Of a stretch of 64,000 nucleotides of DNA, positions 16,728 through 26,229 are shown piece by piece. Origin of the DNA: CAZNYG01 sp964577205 (GTDB lineage Bacteria > Elusimicrobiota > Endomicrobiia > Endomicrobiales > CAIRNS01); NCBI GenBank assembly GCA_964577205.1, contig CAZNYG010000001.1, forward strand, positions 58,541 through 122,540, read 5' to 3'. Numbering within the stretch: position 1 is the first letter of the stretch; every line of letters begins with the position of its first letter. The notes beneath the pieces are model-generated. The model ran no database searches, was not told the DNA's origin, and saw only the letters and a list, made by a program, of their open reading frames with translations. Made by a program: the position numbers and the translations under genes.

Positions 16728-17761
16728 TACTTTCTGCTCCAGTCCTGCAGTCTCATCCCCGGCTCGATCTTCATCGCGGCCGAGGGAAGCGACATCCCCG
16801 TTACCGAAGCCCTGAAGAAAGCAGCGCAGCCGATCATCGCGGCATTGTCCGTGCAGTACGCGGGCGAAGGAAGGAAGACGCTGATCCTTTCTTTTCTGCC
16901 GGCCGACTTGAAGGCTTTTCTCAGCGCTCCGTTGGCAGAAACCCCGCCCCCGATCACGATGGCGCCCGCGGAACAATGCCGCGCGGCAGCCATCGTTTTT
17001 GTAACCAAAGTGTCCACGACCGCGCTTTGAAATGAAGCGCAGATATCCCTGATCTCTTTCCTCCCGGGCTTTTTCCCGGAGCCCCTGACATGGTTCACTA
17101 CCGCCGTCTTCAGCCCTGAAAATGAAAAATCCCACGAACCTTTCATATAAGGCCGGGGAAAATGGACGGCAGAGGCGTCTCCTTCATGAGCGAGACGGTC
17201 TATCACCGGGCCGCCGGGATAGGGAAGCTCCAGAAGTTTAGCCACCTTGTCGAACGCTTCCCCCGCCGCATCGTCGCGGGTCCCGCCAAGTATCCGGTAG
17301 CGGCCAAAGCCTTCAACATGTACCAATTCCGTGTGGCCTCCGGACACTACGAGGCTCAGGAAAGGAGGCATCAACCGCGGATGTTCAAGCAGGGCCGCGT
17401 AGAGATGCCCTTCGAGATGGTTGACGTCGATCAGAGGAATGCCGTACCTGTAAGCCAGTGCCTGCGCCGTCAGCTGGCCTACCAGCAACGCTCCCGCCAG
17501 TCCAGGCCCGCGTGTATAAGCGACAGCGTCGATCTTTTGACTTATGTTATCCCATCCTATCCCGGCCTCGGAAAGCGCGCGTTCCACTACAGAATTCACC
17601 TGTTCGATATGCGCGCGGCTGGCAAGTTCCGGAACGACGCCGTTGAAAGGGCGGTGAATGTCGATCTGAGAAGAAATAACGTTCGACAGGACACGCCGTC
17701 CGTCTTTCACGACCGCCGCCGCGGTCTCGTCGCAGGATGTTTCAATGGCGAGCAGCCTCAT
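16727..17761 (-). CDS. tsaD: tRNA threonylcarbamoyladenosine transferase subunit
   Basis: 344 residues from the ATG at 17759-17761 (4-nt overlap with the deacetylase gene). TsaD transfers the threonylcarbamoyl group to A37 of ANN-decoding tRNAs. The ASKHA-fold hallmarks are present: LAIETSCDETAAAVV, the metal-binding pair in NHLEGHLYAALLE, LVVSGGHTEL, and DNAAMIG near the C-terminus. tsaB, tsaC and tsaE are not in the window. Confidence 0.97.
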   Translation of the reverse strand: MRLLAIETSCDETAAAVVKDGRRVLSNVISSQIDIHRPFNGVVPELASRAHIEQVNSVVERALSEAGIGWDNISQKIDAVAYTRGPGLAGALLVGQLTAQALAYRYGIPLIDVNHLEGHLYAALLEHPRLMPPFLSLVVSGGHTELVHVEGFGRYRILGGTRDDAAGEAFDKVAKLLELPYPGGPVIDRLAHEGDASAVHFPRPYMKGSWDFSFSGLKTAVVNHVRGSGKKPGRKEIRDICASFQSAVVDTLVTKTMAAARHCSAGAIVIGGGVSANGALRKAFKSAGRKERISVFLPSPAYCTDNAAMIGCAAFFRASVTGMSLPSAAMKIEPGMRLQDWSRK

Positions 17762-18873
17762 TTTATCATGTCCGTTAGATAAACGAATTCGTATCCCCGT
17801 TCCCTGGCCGCGGGCATTATTTTCCTGATGACAGGCAGCATGTTCTTTTTCTGTGCATGGCCGATGACTATGCAATACCCGTGCCTGCGCGCGTGTTCCA
17901 TGGCAACGCTCCACTGCCGTTCCATGAAGGCCGGGTCGTCTTTAAGGTCGAGAAAATACGAGTTCGTTGCGTGCGGAACTTTCTTTTCCTTTGCGACCTT
18001 GCCGGCGACGGACATCGAGGAAGTATGCGAATCAAAGAAGAAAAGCCCTTTTTCCCCGATCATGGCCATGAGCGTCTCCATGCGTTCCCTGTCCGAGGTG
18101 AACCGCGATCCCATGTGATTCGATACGCCGACAACCCCGGGAACACTTTCCAGGTCTTCCATGAATTTCTTCCGTAGTGAGCCTTTGGGCATGGAAACCA
18201 GCAAGGCCGCCGGACCGGGATCTATGTCCGGATATGAAAGAGGCTCAAGGGGCAGATGAAGGATATAGGGCATCTTTCGCGCCGAAAGCATGCGCGCTAT
18301 CTCCCTGGACTGGCGTTCTTTCGGCATTACCGCGAATGTTACCGGGATACCCTGGTCAAAATACGGTTCGAGGCTTTTAACACTGCCGCCGACGTCATCA
18401 ATGACCAGCGCTATCCGTCCCGCCAGCCGGGTCCGCGCCGGGAAAGCGCCTGTTTTCCAGTCCCTGCCTCTTAATACCGTTCTCGAAAAAACCGCGCCGT
18501 CTTTCCCCACCGTTATCGCGGCCCCGGCGGCATTTGAGCCGATCGTGATCGAATAACTTTCCTTTTCCGCGGCCTTGCGCATATCCAGCACCAGCGCGTC
18601 CCGGGTTTCCCGCAGCGGTACTTCGATATCCCTGAAATATTCGATCCAGGACTTTTTACCCAGCGCGCGCTCCTGCCGCGTCTGTTCCCTGATGGAACGG
18701 CCGGTTATCCCATGCGCGTTGAATATCTCCACCAGCCTGTTGTCGAACGACAAGGACATTTGGTCAAAATCCGCGGGAGCTTTGGCCCGGTAATGCGTCC
18801 AGGCCATGGCCCCTAACGCGAACAGGACCGCCGGATAGATATACTTGAATATGCCGCCAGGATCCCTGCTCAA
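17758..18873 (-). CDS. Divergent polysaccharide deacetylase family protein (YibQ-like)
   Basis: 371 residues. One N-terminal membrane helix (about 9-27) anchors the protein with a helical stretch and a beta domain (about 30-150), then the deacetylase-like (beta/alpha) barrel from about 155, with RIALVIDDVGG, PVTFAVMP, HLPLEP, SNHMGSRFTSD and FFFDSHTS. The family is found next to murein hydrolase activators and C-terminal proteases in many Gram-negative bacteria, as it is here. It probably acts on a periplasmic polysaccharide or peptidoglycan; substrate unknown. It abuts ctpA with no gap and overlaps tsaD by 4 nt. Confidence 0.92.
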   Translation of the reverse strand: MSRDPGGIFKYIYPAVLFALGAMAWTHYRAKAPADFDQMSLSFDNRLVEIFNAHGITGRSIREQTRQERALGKKSWIEYFRDIEVPLRETRDALVLDMRKAAEKESYSITIGSNAAGAAITVGKDGAVFSRTVLRGRDWKTGAFPARTRLAGRIALVIDDVGGSVKSLEPYFDQGIPVTFAVMPKERQSREIARMLSARKMPYILHLPLEPLSYPDIDPGPAALLVSMPKGSLRKKFMEDLESVPGVVGVSNHMGSRFTSDRERMETLMAMIGEKGLFFFDSHTSSMSVAGKVAKEKKVPHATNSYFLDLKDDPAFMERQWSVAMEHARRHGYCIVIGHAQKKNMLPVIRKIMPAARERGYEFVYLTDMIK

Positions 18874-20110
18874 CTAATCTTCCTTTATCTGGGAAAGCAG
18901 CTGCCGGGTTTTGATGAGCTGCAGGGCCCTGTTAAGCACCGCGTCTTCGACATGGTCTTTTTTCTTGACCGCCGATTCCGGTTCCTTGCCGTTGGCGTAT
19001 ATCTGTTCGCCCTGGACGTAGAGTTTCGCCTCCGTTTCGGGCGCCACTTCCACCAGAATGTCCGGTATAATGCCGCCTTTGCCGGTCTTTTCGTCCCTGT
19101 GAATGCTGCGGCCCGCGGGCGTGTAGTATTTTGCCGTTGTCAGCCGCAGAGCGCTCCCGTCAGGGAACGGGAATATGGACTGCACGCTTCCTTTGCCGAA
19201 TGTCGTAGTCCCGACTATCAATCCGCGTTTGAGGTCCTGTATCGCGCCCGCGACGATCTCCGAGCCCGAGGCCGAGCCGCGGTTGACCAGGATCACCAGC
19301 GGCAGCTTGCCGTACGGCGCTTTGCCCTGCGTCAGGTAGTCCCTGCGGGATTCCTTCTCCCTGCCCTGCGTGTAGACGATAAGTTTTCCATCGCCGACGA
19401 ACTCCTTGCAAACGTCCACCGCGATATCGAGAAGGCCTCCTGGATTATTGCGCAGATCGAACACCAGCGCCTTCATCCCTTTCTCCCTCAGGCCGTCCAG
19501 CGATTTCCTCAGGTCTTTCTCGCTGTTCGCGCTGAACTCCGTCAGCTNNNNNNNNNNTCTCGATCTTGATGACCTCGCGCACCAGCGGATAATCGACGGG
19601 ATCCTTCTGGCCCTCGCGCATGATTGAAATTGTAACCCCGGTCCCGGGAGCGCCGCGCAGCTGTTCAACGGCGTCTTCGACCGTCATTCCTTTGGTCGTT
19701 TTACCTTCGATCTTCACGATCCGGTCTTCCGGCAAAAGCCCCGCGCGGTAGGCCGGGGTGCCCGGCAGCGGCGTTATGATGGTCAGCCATTCATTTTTGG
19801 TCGCGATGCGGATTCCCAGCCCCCCGAACGCGCCTTCGGTCTCCGTTTTCATTTCCTTGTATATTCTCGGTTCCATGAACTGCGAAAATGGATCCAGCGT
19901 CCGCACCATGCCGTGCATCGCTCCGGTCAGGAGTTCCTTGTTCTCTTTCGGTTCGACATAGTTCTCGTGTATCAGCCCCATCACATCAACGAGAAGGCGC
20001 AGCTGGTCGTACGTTTTGTCGACCGCGGCGCGCGCCGGAGAAATAAGCATATACGTGGCGAAGAAGGCGATGACCATGACCAGCACCAGTGCGACGCTTT
20101 TTTTCTTCAT
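18874..20110 (-). CDS. C-terminal processing peptidase, S41 family (interrupted by an assembly gap)
   Basis: An N-terminal signal anchor (about 1-28), a PDZ domain (LGIRIATKNEWLTIITPLPG, DRIVKIEG) and the S41 protease domain. The catalytic Ser is in NRGSASGSEIV and the Lys in TTFGKGSVQ. The known bases on both sides of the 10-N gap add up to 1227, a multiple of three, so the true gap must also be a multiple of three; ten Ns wrongly break the frame. The family pattern suggests about 20 missing residues before ELTEFSANS. Such proteases trim periplasmic proteins and often control murein hydrolases, which fits the EnvC-like gene 16 bp upstream. Confidence 0.95.
19548..19557. other. Assembly gap (10 N) inside the S41 protease gene
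   Basis: Ten unknown bases between the PDZ and catalytic parts. The count is a scaffold placeholder, because the real insertion must be a multiple of three and probably near 60 bases. Confidence 0.97.
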
Positions 20111-20126
20111 CTTGTTTTCGTTCCTC

Positions 20127-21263
20127 CTATTTAAGCCATTGTAATGGATCTTCGGGTTGCCCGTCCGAACGTATCTCGAAATACAGCAGCGGCTTATCCT
20201 CGTCCGGCAGCACGCCGGCCGCCGTCCCGGCCTTTACCTTCTGGTCTTCCTGAACCGCCAGTTTTCCCAGCTGTCCGTAAATACTGTAAATGCCTCCGCC
20301 GTGATCGATGATCGCCATGAGCCCGTATGAACGGAACTCTCCGCTGAAGACAACGTCGCCGTCGTCGACGATATGTATTGCCGCGCCGGCGGAGCCCTGG
20401 ATCTTTATACCGTTCGAGATTACGCAGGTTTCCAGTTCCGGATGTTTATTTTTGCCGAATCGGGTGACGACCTTCCCGGACAGCGGCCATGGATATTCGT
20501 GTTTTTTGACCGTCGAAGCCGGACGCTTCTTCTCAGGCGCCCCCGCTTCGCTCATTTTCCGCTCCCGTTCCAGTTTGATGATCAACTGCTGAAGAGCGCG
20601 CGCCGACTCGAGAAGCTTCCTGATATCGTCTTCGGCGACGATCCGCCGTCCGGTGGCCGTCTTGAGCAATCCCTGTTTCTGCTTTTTCACGTCCGCCTGA
20701 TCCCGTGCCGTCCTGTCCTGGCGTCCCTTCAGTTTCAACAACCGGGACTGAGCGTTTTTCCATTGGGCCGCTGCATCGCGGAAACCGGACTCCCTTACTT
20801 TTGCGTCACCGTAATACTCCATTTTCCGGGCCAGCGCCTGGAACCGCAGCTTTTCCGCCACCGGTTCGCTCAATATCCTTTCATAGCTGCAATGGCCCCG
20901 GCACCAGAGGTCCGTTTCGTGTTCCAGCAGCGATGCCCACTGCGATTTTTCATTTTCAGCGACGCGCGCCGACTTCTCGGAGGCCTTGAGCTTTCTTTCC
21001 GCGGCGACTATCTCCCGGCGCAGCTTTTCGCTGACCTTCTGCAGACGGTTGAGCTCTTTTTCAATACGAGTCATTTCGCGCCGTATGGTGCGCTCTTCAA
21101 GGAGTGCCTTTTCTTTCTCAAGTCGTTTTTCCTTAAGCGATCTCTGCACCTCCCTGAGATTGAACGCGTTATTTTCGATTTCCCTGTTGAGGTTCTTCTG
21201 TTCTTCCCCCCAGACGGCAAACGTCATTACGAACATCAGTATTGACGTCAGGATCATTCTCAT
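20127..21263 (-). CDS. EnvC-like murein hydrolase activator (degenerate M23/LytM domain)
   Basis: 378 residues: signal peptide (about 1-19), long charged coiled coil (about 20-240) and a C-terminal LytM domain (about 265-378). The domain keeps its fold motifs (GKVVTRFGKN, IDHGGGIYSIYGQLG) but the zinc ligands are missing: NGIKIQGSAGAAI replaces the H-x(3)-D motif and LLYFEIR replaces HLHFEIR. It should therefore not cut peptidoglycan but activate amidases, like EnvC under FtsEX control. It lies 3 bp after ftsX, which supports this reading. Confidence 0.93.
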   Translation of the reverse strand: MRMILTSILMFVMTFAVWGEEQKNLNREIENNAFNLREVQRSLKEKRLEKEKALLEERTIRREMTRIEKELNRLQKVSEKLRREIVAAERKLKASEKSARVAENEKSQWASLLEHETDLWCRGHCSYERILSEPVAEKLRFQALARKMEYYGDAKVRESGFRDAAAQWKNAQSRLLKLKGRQDRTARDQADVKKQKQGLLKTATGRRIVAEDDIRKLLESARALQQLIIKLERERKMSEAGAPEKKRPASTVKKHEYPWPLSGKVVTRFGKNKHPELETCVISNGIKIQGSAGAAIHIVDDGDVVFSGEFRSYGLMAIIDHGGGIYSIYGQLGKLAVQEDQKVKAGTAAGVLPDEDKPLLYFEIRSDGQPEDPLQWLK

Positions 21264-21266
21264 CGC

Positions 21267-22025
21267 TCAGTCTTCCTGAAATGACAGTACCGCTCCGGCG
21301 GGCAGGCACAGCCAGTACGCGGCGGCGGGCAGCGGAGACAATCCCGATGGGACGGATTTCATCAACACCGCGGTGATCGCCAGGCCCAGCAGCCCGCCCG
21401 CAAGGCCGCCGGCAAGCCGGGCGGCGGCATCCCTGGCCGTTACGCCTTCGTCGACTATCTTTTCCACCAGCATGACGAACACGATCAATAGATATCCCGC
21501 GAGAATGACGACAAATCCGGTGCGGTACAGGACGCCGAGCTGCCTCAGCGTTTCTATCATCGAGAACAGGCGCTCGTCAAGCCGTACTTCTTCTATATCC
21601 GACACCTGAGACAACGAGGCCTTAAGCCGGGACACGCTGGACGGCAGCGCCGGTTCCGGATAAACAAGGAAATAAGCGGTAAAGGGATTCTTCCCCGTCA
21701 CCATCACTTCGCTCAGCGACGGAGAATCCTTCAATGCCCTTGCGAGGGATTCTTCGGGGGTAACAAGGTAAAGCCTGCCGATACCGGGCATGGCCTGGAT
21801 CCGGCCGCGTATCTCTTCAGCGCGTGTACCAGCCTCCTGGCGGATAAATACCGCGATATTCGCCCGCCCTTCAAGCGTTCCCCGGTATACCGCGCATTGA
21901 TGGCTGATATTATAGACGAGCACGCCGCCGGCGACGATCAGTCCGATCCTCGCGGCCTGAACCGGCAGCGCGCGGTAAAGCCATTTAAATTTCTTGTGCA
22001 TAAACCTTCCAGGGATCAAAGACAT
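21267..22025 (-). CDS. ftsX: Cell division protein FtsX-like
   Basis: 252 residues from the ATG at 22023-22025, seven bases after AAGGA; longer open frames upstream overlap csaB. It has one N-terminal helix (about 18-38), an extracytoplasmic domain with the FtsX pattern (ANIAVFIRQEAG, then LSQVSDIEEVRLDE), and three C-terminal helices. FtsX works with the ATPase FtsE to pass a conformational signal to an EnvC-type activator, encoded next here. ftsE, usually adjacent, is absent; the neighbour upstream is csaB. Confidence 0.9.
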   Translation of the reverse strand: MSLIPGRFMHKKFKWLYRALPVQAARIGLIVAGGVLVYNISHQCAVYRGTLEGRANIAVFIRQEAGTRAEEIRGRIQAMPGIGRLYLVTPEESLARALKDSPSLSEVMVTGKNPFTAYFLVYPEPALPSSVSRLKASLSQVSDIEEVRLDERLFSMIETLRQLGVLYRTGFVVILAGYLLIVFVMLVEKIVDEGVTARDAAARLAGGLAGGLLGLAITAVLMKSVPSGLSPLPAAAYWLCLPAGAVLSFQED

Positions 22026-22086
22026 TGTCATTTCCTTGGCACTGCGGATGAATATTATAGAAAAATCAGACGGTCGTGTAAAGATT

Positions 22087-23139
22087 TTACGTCGCAGCGC
22101 TTTGCTGAAAATATTCAGTCGTCCGGCGTGATCGTTCCCGCGCCAGTTGAAGCTTTTCGCGGACGGTCGAGCGGTACTCGTCACGCCAGTCCCACACGTC
22201 CCTGATGATCATGAGGGCAGAGTAGAGATTCTCCAGCGACAGCGAAGATATATTCTTCATTTCCATCTCGCGAACGAACCTTTCTATCTTCGGATCATTC
22301 GACAAGCCCGCTATCGGTATATCGTTCAGCGCGGCCAGGATAAGGCCGTGCAGCCGCTGGCTGACGATCAGGTCCGTCATCCTTATGGCCTCGATCAGTT
22401 CATCAACGGTTGACCAGCGCGCGAGCCTGGCCGGGCTTTGCATCTGTCTGCATATCTTCCTGCACCAGCGCGCGTCGTGCTCCTGCTGGAACGGAATGAA
22501 TATGACGGTCGCCCGCAGATGACGGGAAAGAGAATCCGCCAGTATCGCCAGGAGTTCCGGCGGAGTGGCGCGGCGGTGGGATGCTCTGACAATAATGCCT
22601 ATGACCGGATTGTTCTTCCGTATCACCGACCGAGCAAGCGGCGCGAGAAGCACTGGATCAGCTGTGACCTTGATCTTTGCGTTTCCGCAGCCCCAGGAAA
22701 TGAACAGATCCCTGGTGTCCGTGTCTCGGACCGTTATCCCCGTGGCCCGGTTCAGTATCATTCCCGCGATGCGCCGGTTGAAAGGCATCAGGTCATTGGC
22801 CCCGACGCTCCAGAGGAAGATCTTTTTTTTGAACAGGGCCGCCATCCCGATCATGAACAGGTAGTAGTAAAGGCTCATGCTGCCGGTTTTGTCCTGGAAC
22901 AATCCCCCGCCGCCCGAAACGAGCGTGTCGCATCCGGCTATTGCGCGCATGACGGCAAGCGGATCCCATCGTCCGGCCGCTTTCACGCCGTGGTCTTTTT
23001 CGGTAGCGACGGGATTTGCGGAAAGCACCGTTATTTCAGAAAGAGGGCAACATTCCCGTATCTGTCCGATGATACTCCGCAGGATAAGCTCATCCCCCGC
23101 GTTGTTGAACCCGTAATAGCCCGAAATGAGAGTTCTCAT
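22087..23139 (-). CDS. csaB: Polysaccharide pyruvyl transferase, CsaB type
   Basis: 350 residues from the ATG at 23137-23139 (4-nt overlap with the DUF5693 gene); the 440-codon open frame is longer only because of that overlap. The CsaB family adds pyruvyl ketals to cell-wall or surface polysaccharide. Motifs: ISGYYGFNNAGDELIL at the N-terminus, VSGGGGLFQDKTG, VTADPVLLAP, and SQRLHGLILAALN near the C-terminus. The pairing with a DUF5693 protein is common. In Gram-positives CsaB pyruvylates the polymer that binds SLH domains; here the target is unknown. Confidence 0.92.
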   Translation of the reverse strand: MRTLISGYYGFNNAGDELILRSIIGQIRECCPLSEITVLSANPVATEKDHGVKAAGRWDPLAVMRAIAGCDTLVSGGGGLFQDKTGSMSLYYYLFMIGMAALFKKKIFLWSVGANDLMPFNRRIAGMILNRATGITVRDTDTRDLFISWGCGNAKIKVTADPVLLAPLARSVIRKNNPVIGIIVRASHRRATPPELLAILADSLSRHLRATVIFIPFQQEHDARWCRKICRQMQSPARLARWSTVDELIEAIRMTDLIVSQRLHGLILAALNDIPIAGLSNDPKIERFVREMEMKNISSLSLENLYSALMIIRDVWDWRDEYRSTVREKLQLARERSRRTTEYFQQSAAT

Positions 23140-24764
23140 GGCGACCTGCGTGATAGTTCCGCCTTTTTTATCGCGATAACAAGGATGTATCCCAGGATAA
23201 GCCCCGCGGCCATACCGATAATGCTTCGCTGTAAAGATATAATGAACGGGGTATGCGCGTGAAAGAAAGTGTTCAACACGGAAACCGGAGCGAGGCTGCC
23301 CGCCGCGATCAGCAGTTTCCGCCTGGTGGCGAAGCCCGCGAACAATAACGGCTGGGCGAAAAGGAATTCCTTGGTCCGCGGACGTACCGGAAGGATGGTT
23401 TCCAGCCATTCCCTTATGCCTGTTTCAGGACGCATCCAGGCCGCGGCGTCATTTCCGCTCCGTGCCAGTAAGATATAGACAGCTCCGGCTGCCATGAAAG
23501 CCATTACGGCCTGTCCACTTGTCAGCGGCCGTTTCAGCGACTCTGCCAGCCCGTTGCCGCGGTACAGGAACACGGCCATGACAGCCACGGGAAACAGAAG
23601 GCATAGTTTGATGCCCGGCACGGGAATCAGGCGCTGCATAAACCTGCCGTCGTAAAGACAGGCCGCCAGAATGAATGCCCCCGCCAGTGTCAGGATATTG
23701 ACCGTCACGAACCCGGCAAGGGGGGTTCGCGCCTTAAGTCCCGCGGCCATCGCGATCAGCGGTACTGACAGGGCCGTCAAGGCGATCACGGCCATATTCA
23801 GCGGAAGACGGGCCGTCTCCGGGTAGCCCGGAGGTTCGGTGCTTTCGACGCTGTATCCCTTATCCTCCAATCCTTTCACGACAGCGCCGATATAGCGCAG
23901 GTTATCGTCAAAATCCAGCGCCGGGAGCGGCCTGACAAGAAGGAAACGGACGCCTCTTTCGCGCACGGCGCGCTGCCAGCGCCTGAGCAGAGAGGCCGTC
24001 GCCGTAAGATTCTCCAGTTCCGCGGGCGTGACCGTGTGACCGGCGACGATAAACCGGCTCATGCTCCGTGCCAGCTGTTCCCTGCCTTTTGTTTTTGAAA
24101 ACTCAAATACAACGCCGCGCACACCTTTGGCCGCCGCCATTTGACCGAAAAGCTTTTCGTTCCCGGGGAATCCCGGAACCTCCGGGCCGTCGAAAACGTA
24201 TCCATCACACCGTTCTTCCGGCACCCATTGAGATCCCCGCACATTAGACGGCCGCAGAATGACCCGCATTCCCGCGGCGCGCGCGGCATCCAGAAGAGCC
24301 GGATCGTAGCCGAACGGGCTTTCTGGGCCCCATGGCGGCACGGACTTTCCCGTCAGATAAAAACCCTTCTGAAGCTCTTTTCCCTTCACCCTCAAGCCAT
24401 AACGGCCGCACAGCATCGCGGAAAGCTGCCGGCAGGCCCGTTCATCCGCCGTCTTGAGCGCAAAGCCGTCATCGCGCCTTTCGATGTCAATAAAGCCACG
24501 AAAGACCGCTTCCGCGAGGGTCATCTCGGAGATGACTGCGCTTGCGGCCCCAGCCCGCTTTATTCTGACCAGGATCACCGCCGCAGGGATGCCTTCCCGC
24601 GCGGCGCGGGCCGGAACATCGGATGCGTCTATGCCTATCTCGACACGGTTATTCAGCCGTTCAGAACGCGCGCGATGGATAACGGCGGGTACGGACAGGA
24701 CGGCGGCAACGCTCAGAATAACGACGGCGGCGGGAAGGATATACGGACGTAAGGGAGGGGTCAT
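23136..24764 (-). CDS. DUF5693 family polytopic membrane protein
   Basis: 542 residues. One N-terminal helix (about 8-28), a large soluble domain (about 35-310) with a TIM-barrel-like, glycoside-hydrolase-like look (RVILRPSNVRG, DGYVFDGPEVPGF), then about eight membrane helices to the end. The family is conserved next to csaB, so a role in making or exporting the pyruvylated polymer is likely, but no activity is known to me. It overlaps glgA and csaB by 4 nt each. Confidence 0.9.
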   Translation of the reverse strand: MTPPLRPYILPAAVVILSVAAVLSVPAVIHRARSERLNNRVEIGIDASDVPARAAREGIPAAVILVRIKRAGAASAVISEMTLAEAVFRGFIDIERRDDGFALKTADERACRQLSAMLCGRYGLRVKGKELQKGFYLTGKSVPPWGPESPFGYDPALLDAARAAGMRVILRPSNVRGSQWVPEERCDGYVFDGPEVPGFPGNEKLFGQMAAAKGVRGVVFEFSKTKGREQLARSMSRFIVAGHTVTPAELENLTATASLLRRWQRAVRERGVRFLLVRPLPALDFDDNLRYIGAVVKGLEDKGYSVESTEPPGYPETARLPLNMAVIALTALSVPLIAMAAGLKARTPLAGFVTVNILTLAGAFILAACLYDGRFMQRLIPVPGIKLCLLFPVAVMAVFLYRGNGLAESLKRPLTSGQAVMAFMAAGAVYILLARSGNDAAAWMRPETGIREWLETILPVRPRTKEFLFAQPLLFAGFATRRKLLIAAGSLAPVSVLNTFFHAHTPFIISLQRSIIGMAAGLILGYILVIAIKKAELSRRSP

Positions 24765-26224
24765 TCGAACTTGCGTCTGTTCGCAATTGAATTCCGGTAA
24801 AGCTCCTCATATTTGCCGACGGATGAATCCCAAGGGAACCGGCTGTTGAATGCATTATCGATGAGCTTTTTCCATTCCTTTTTGTTGCGATACGCGCGCA
24901 GCGCCCGTTCAAGGGCATATTTCAGTTCAGCCGCTCCGGGAGGATAGAACGTGAACCCGTTCCCACTGCCCGTTCTCGGGTTAAAATCCGCGACGGTGTC
25001 GAACAACCCTCCCGTGCGGTTGACTATCGGTATCGTCCCGTACGCGAGGGCTATCATCTGCCCCAATCCGCACGGTTCGAACCGCGAAGGCATCAGGAAC
25101 AGATCCGCGCCGGCGTATATCCTGTGGGCCAGCGGCTCATTGAAATGGAACGATACCGCCAGCTTGTCCGGGAACTCCCTGCTTAAGAGAGTAAGCATTT
25201 CCTGTATGATCCTGTCGCCCGACCCCAGCATGACGATCTGCACCGGGCCCGCAAGCAGAAGCGGCAGTACCTTTTCGACAAGATCATACCCCTTCTGCGG
25301 ATCGAGCCGCGAGACGGAGCCGATGACCGGTACGTCGGCCGCCGGCAGGGAGCACGCCTTCTGGAGATCGCGCTTGCAGACGGCCTTCCCCTGGACTTCG
25401 CCGGGCGCGAAAGCCGAGGCGATGTAGCGGTCGTCCCGCGGGTTCCATTCTTCGTAGTCGATACCGTTGAGGATCCCGTACAGGTCCGCGGAGCGCGAAG
25501 CCAGCACCTTTTCCATCCCCCTGCCGAACGTCTCCGTCATGATCTCGCGCGCGTATGTCGGACTGACGGTCGATATTCTGTCCGCGTACACTATCCCCGC
25601 CTTCATGAAATTGAAACCGTTGTGGAAGTTCAGGCGGTCCCAGGTGAAATCCTTCCTTGAGAACCCGCCGAGCTCGACGGTCCCTTCATCGAAATGTCCC
25701 TGGTATGCTATGTTATGGATCGTATAGACGGACGCCGTCCTGCCGTAAAAACCGTCTATCCGGTAAACAGTCTTCAGATACGCCGGGATGACTCCCGACT
25801 GCCAGTCGTGGCAATGGACGACATCCGGCTGGAAATCGATGAATTTCAGGGCCTCAAGCGCCGCACGGGAAAACACGATGAAACGCTCGCAGTTGTCCGC
25901 GTAATCCCCGTCGGTGGTATGGTATATGCCGTTCCTGTGGAAATAGCGCCGGCTGTCGATGAACACGACCCTGACATCCGTCCCCGGAAGGTTCGTCCGG
26001 TACAGGGACACTTCCTCATAGTTGCCGCCCAGGGGGACGACGAGTCGCCCCGGGACCCTTTCCAGGTTGAACTTCTTTTCATCAATAGCCCTGTATTTCG
26101 GGATAATGACACAAACGTCGTGGCCGCGCGCGCGCAGGTATTTCGGAAGGCTGCCCACGACATCAGCGAGCCCGCCGACCTTGACGAACGGCACACATTC
26201 CGATGCCACCATCGCGATCTTCAC
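24761..26224 (-). CDS. glgA: Glycogen/starch synthase (GT5)
   Basis: 487 residues, normal for GlgA. It elongates alpha-1,4-glucan from ADP-glucose. Seen are the donor-binding start KVGGLADVVGSLPK, HCHDWQSGVIPAYLK, TVSPTYAREI, GSVSRLDPQKGYDL, and the GT-B signature LMPSRFEPCGLGQM with TGGLFDTV. It starts with GTG at 26222-26224 (VKIAMVAS), 5 bp after galT. No glgB or glgC is in the window. Confidence 0.97.
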   Translation of the reverse strand: MKIAMVASECVPFVKVGGLADVVGSLPKYLRARGHDVCVIIPKYRAIDEKKFNLERVPGRLVVPLGGNYEEVSLYRTNLPGTDVRVVFIDSRRYFHRNGIYHTTDGDYADNCERFIVFSRAALEALKFIDFQPDVVHCHDWQSGVIPAYLKTVYRIDGFYGRTASVYTIHNIAYQGHFDEGTVELGGFSRKDFTWDRLNFHNGFNFMKAGIVYADRISTVSPTYAREIMTETFGRGMEKVLASRSADLYGILNGIDYEEWNPRDDRYIASAFAPGEVQGKAVCKRDLQKACSLPAADVPVIGSVSRLDPQKGYDLVEKVLPLLLAGPVQIVMLGSGDRIIQEMLTLLSREFPDKLAVSFHFNEPLAHRIYAGADLFLMPSRFEPCGLGQMIALAYGTIPIVNRTGGLFDTVADFNPRTGSGNGFTFYPPGAAELKYALERALRAYRNKKEWKKLIDNAFNSRFPWDSSVGKYEELYRNSIANRRKFE

Positions 26225-26229
26225 GTTGA

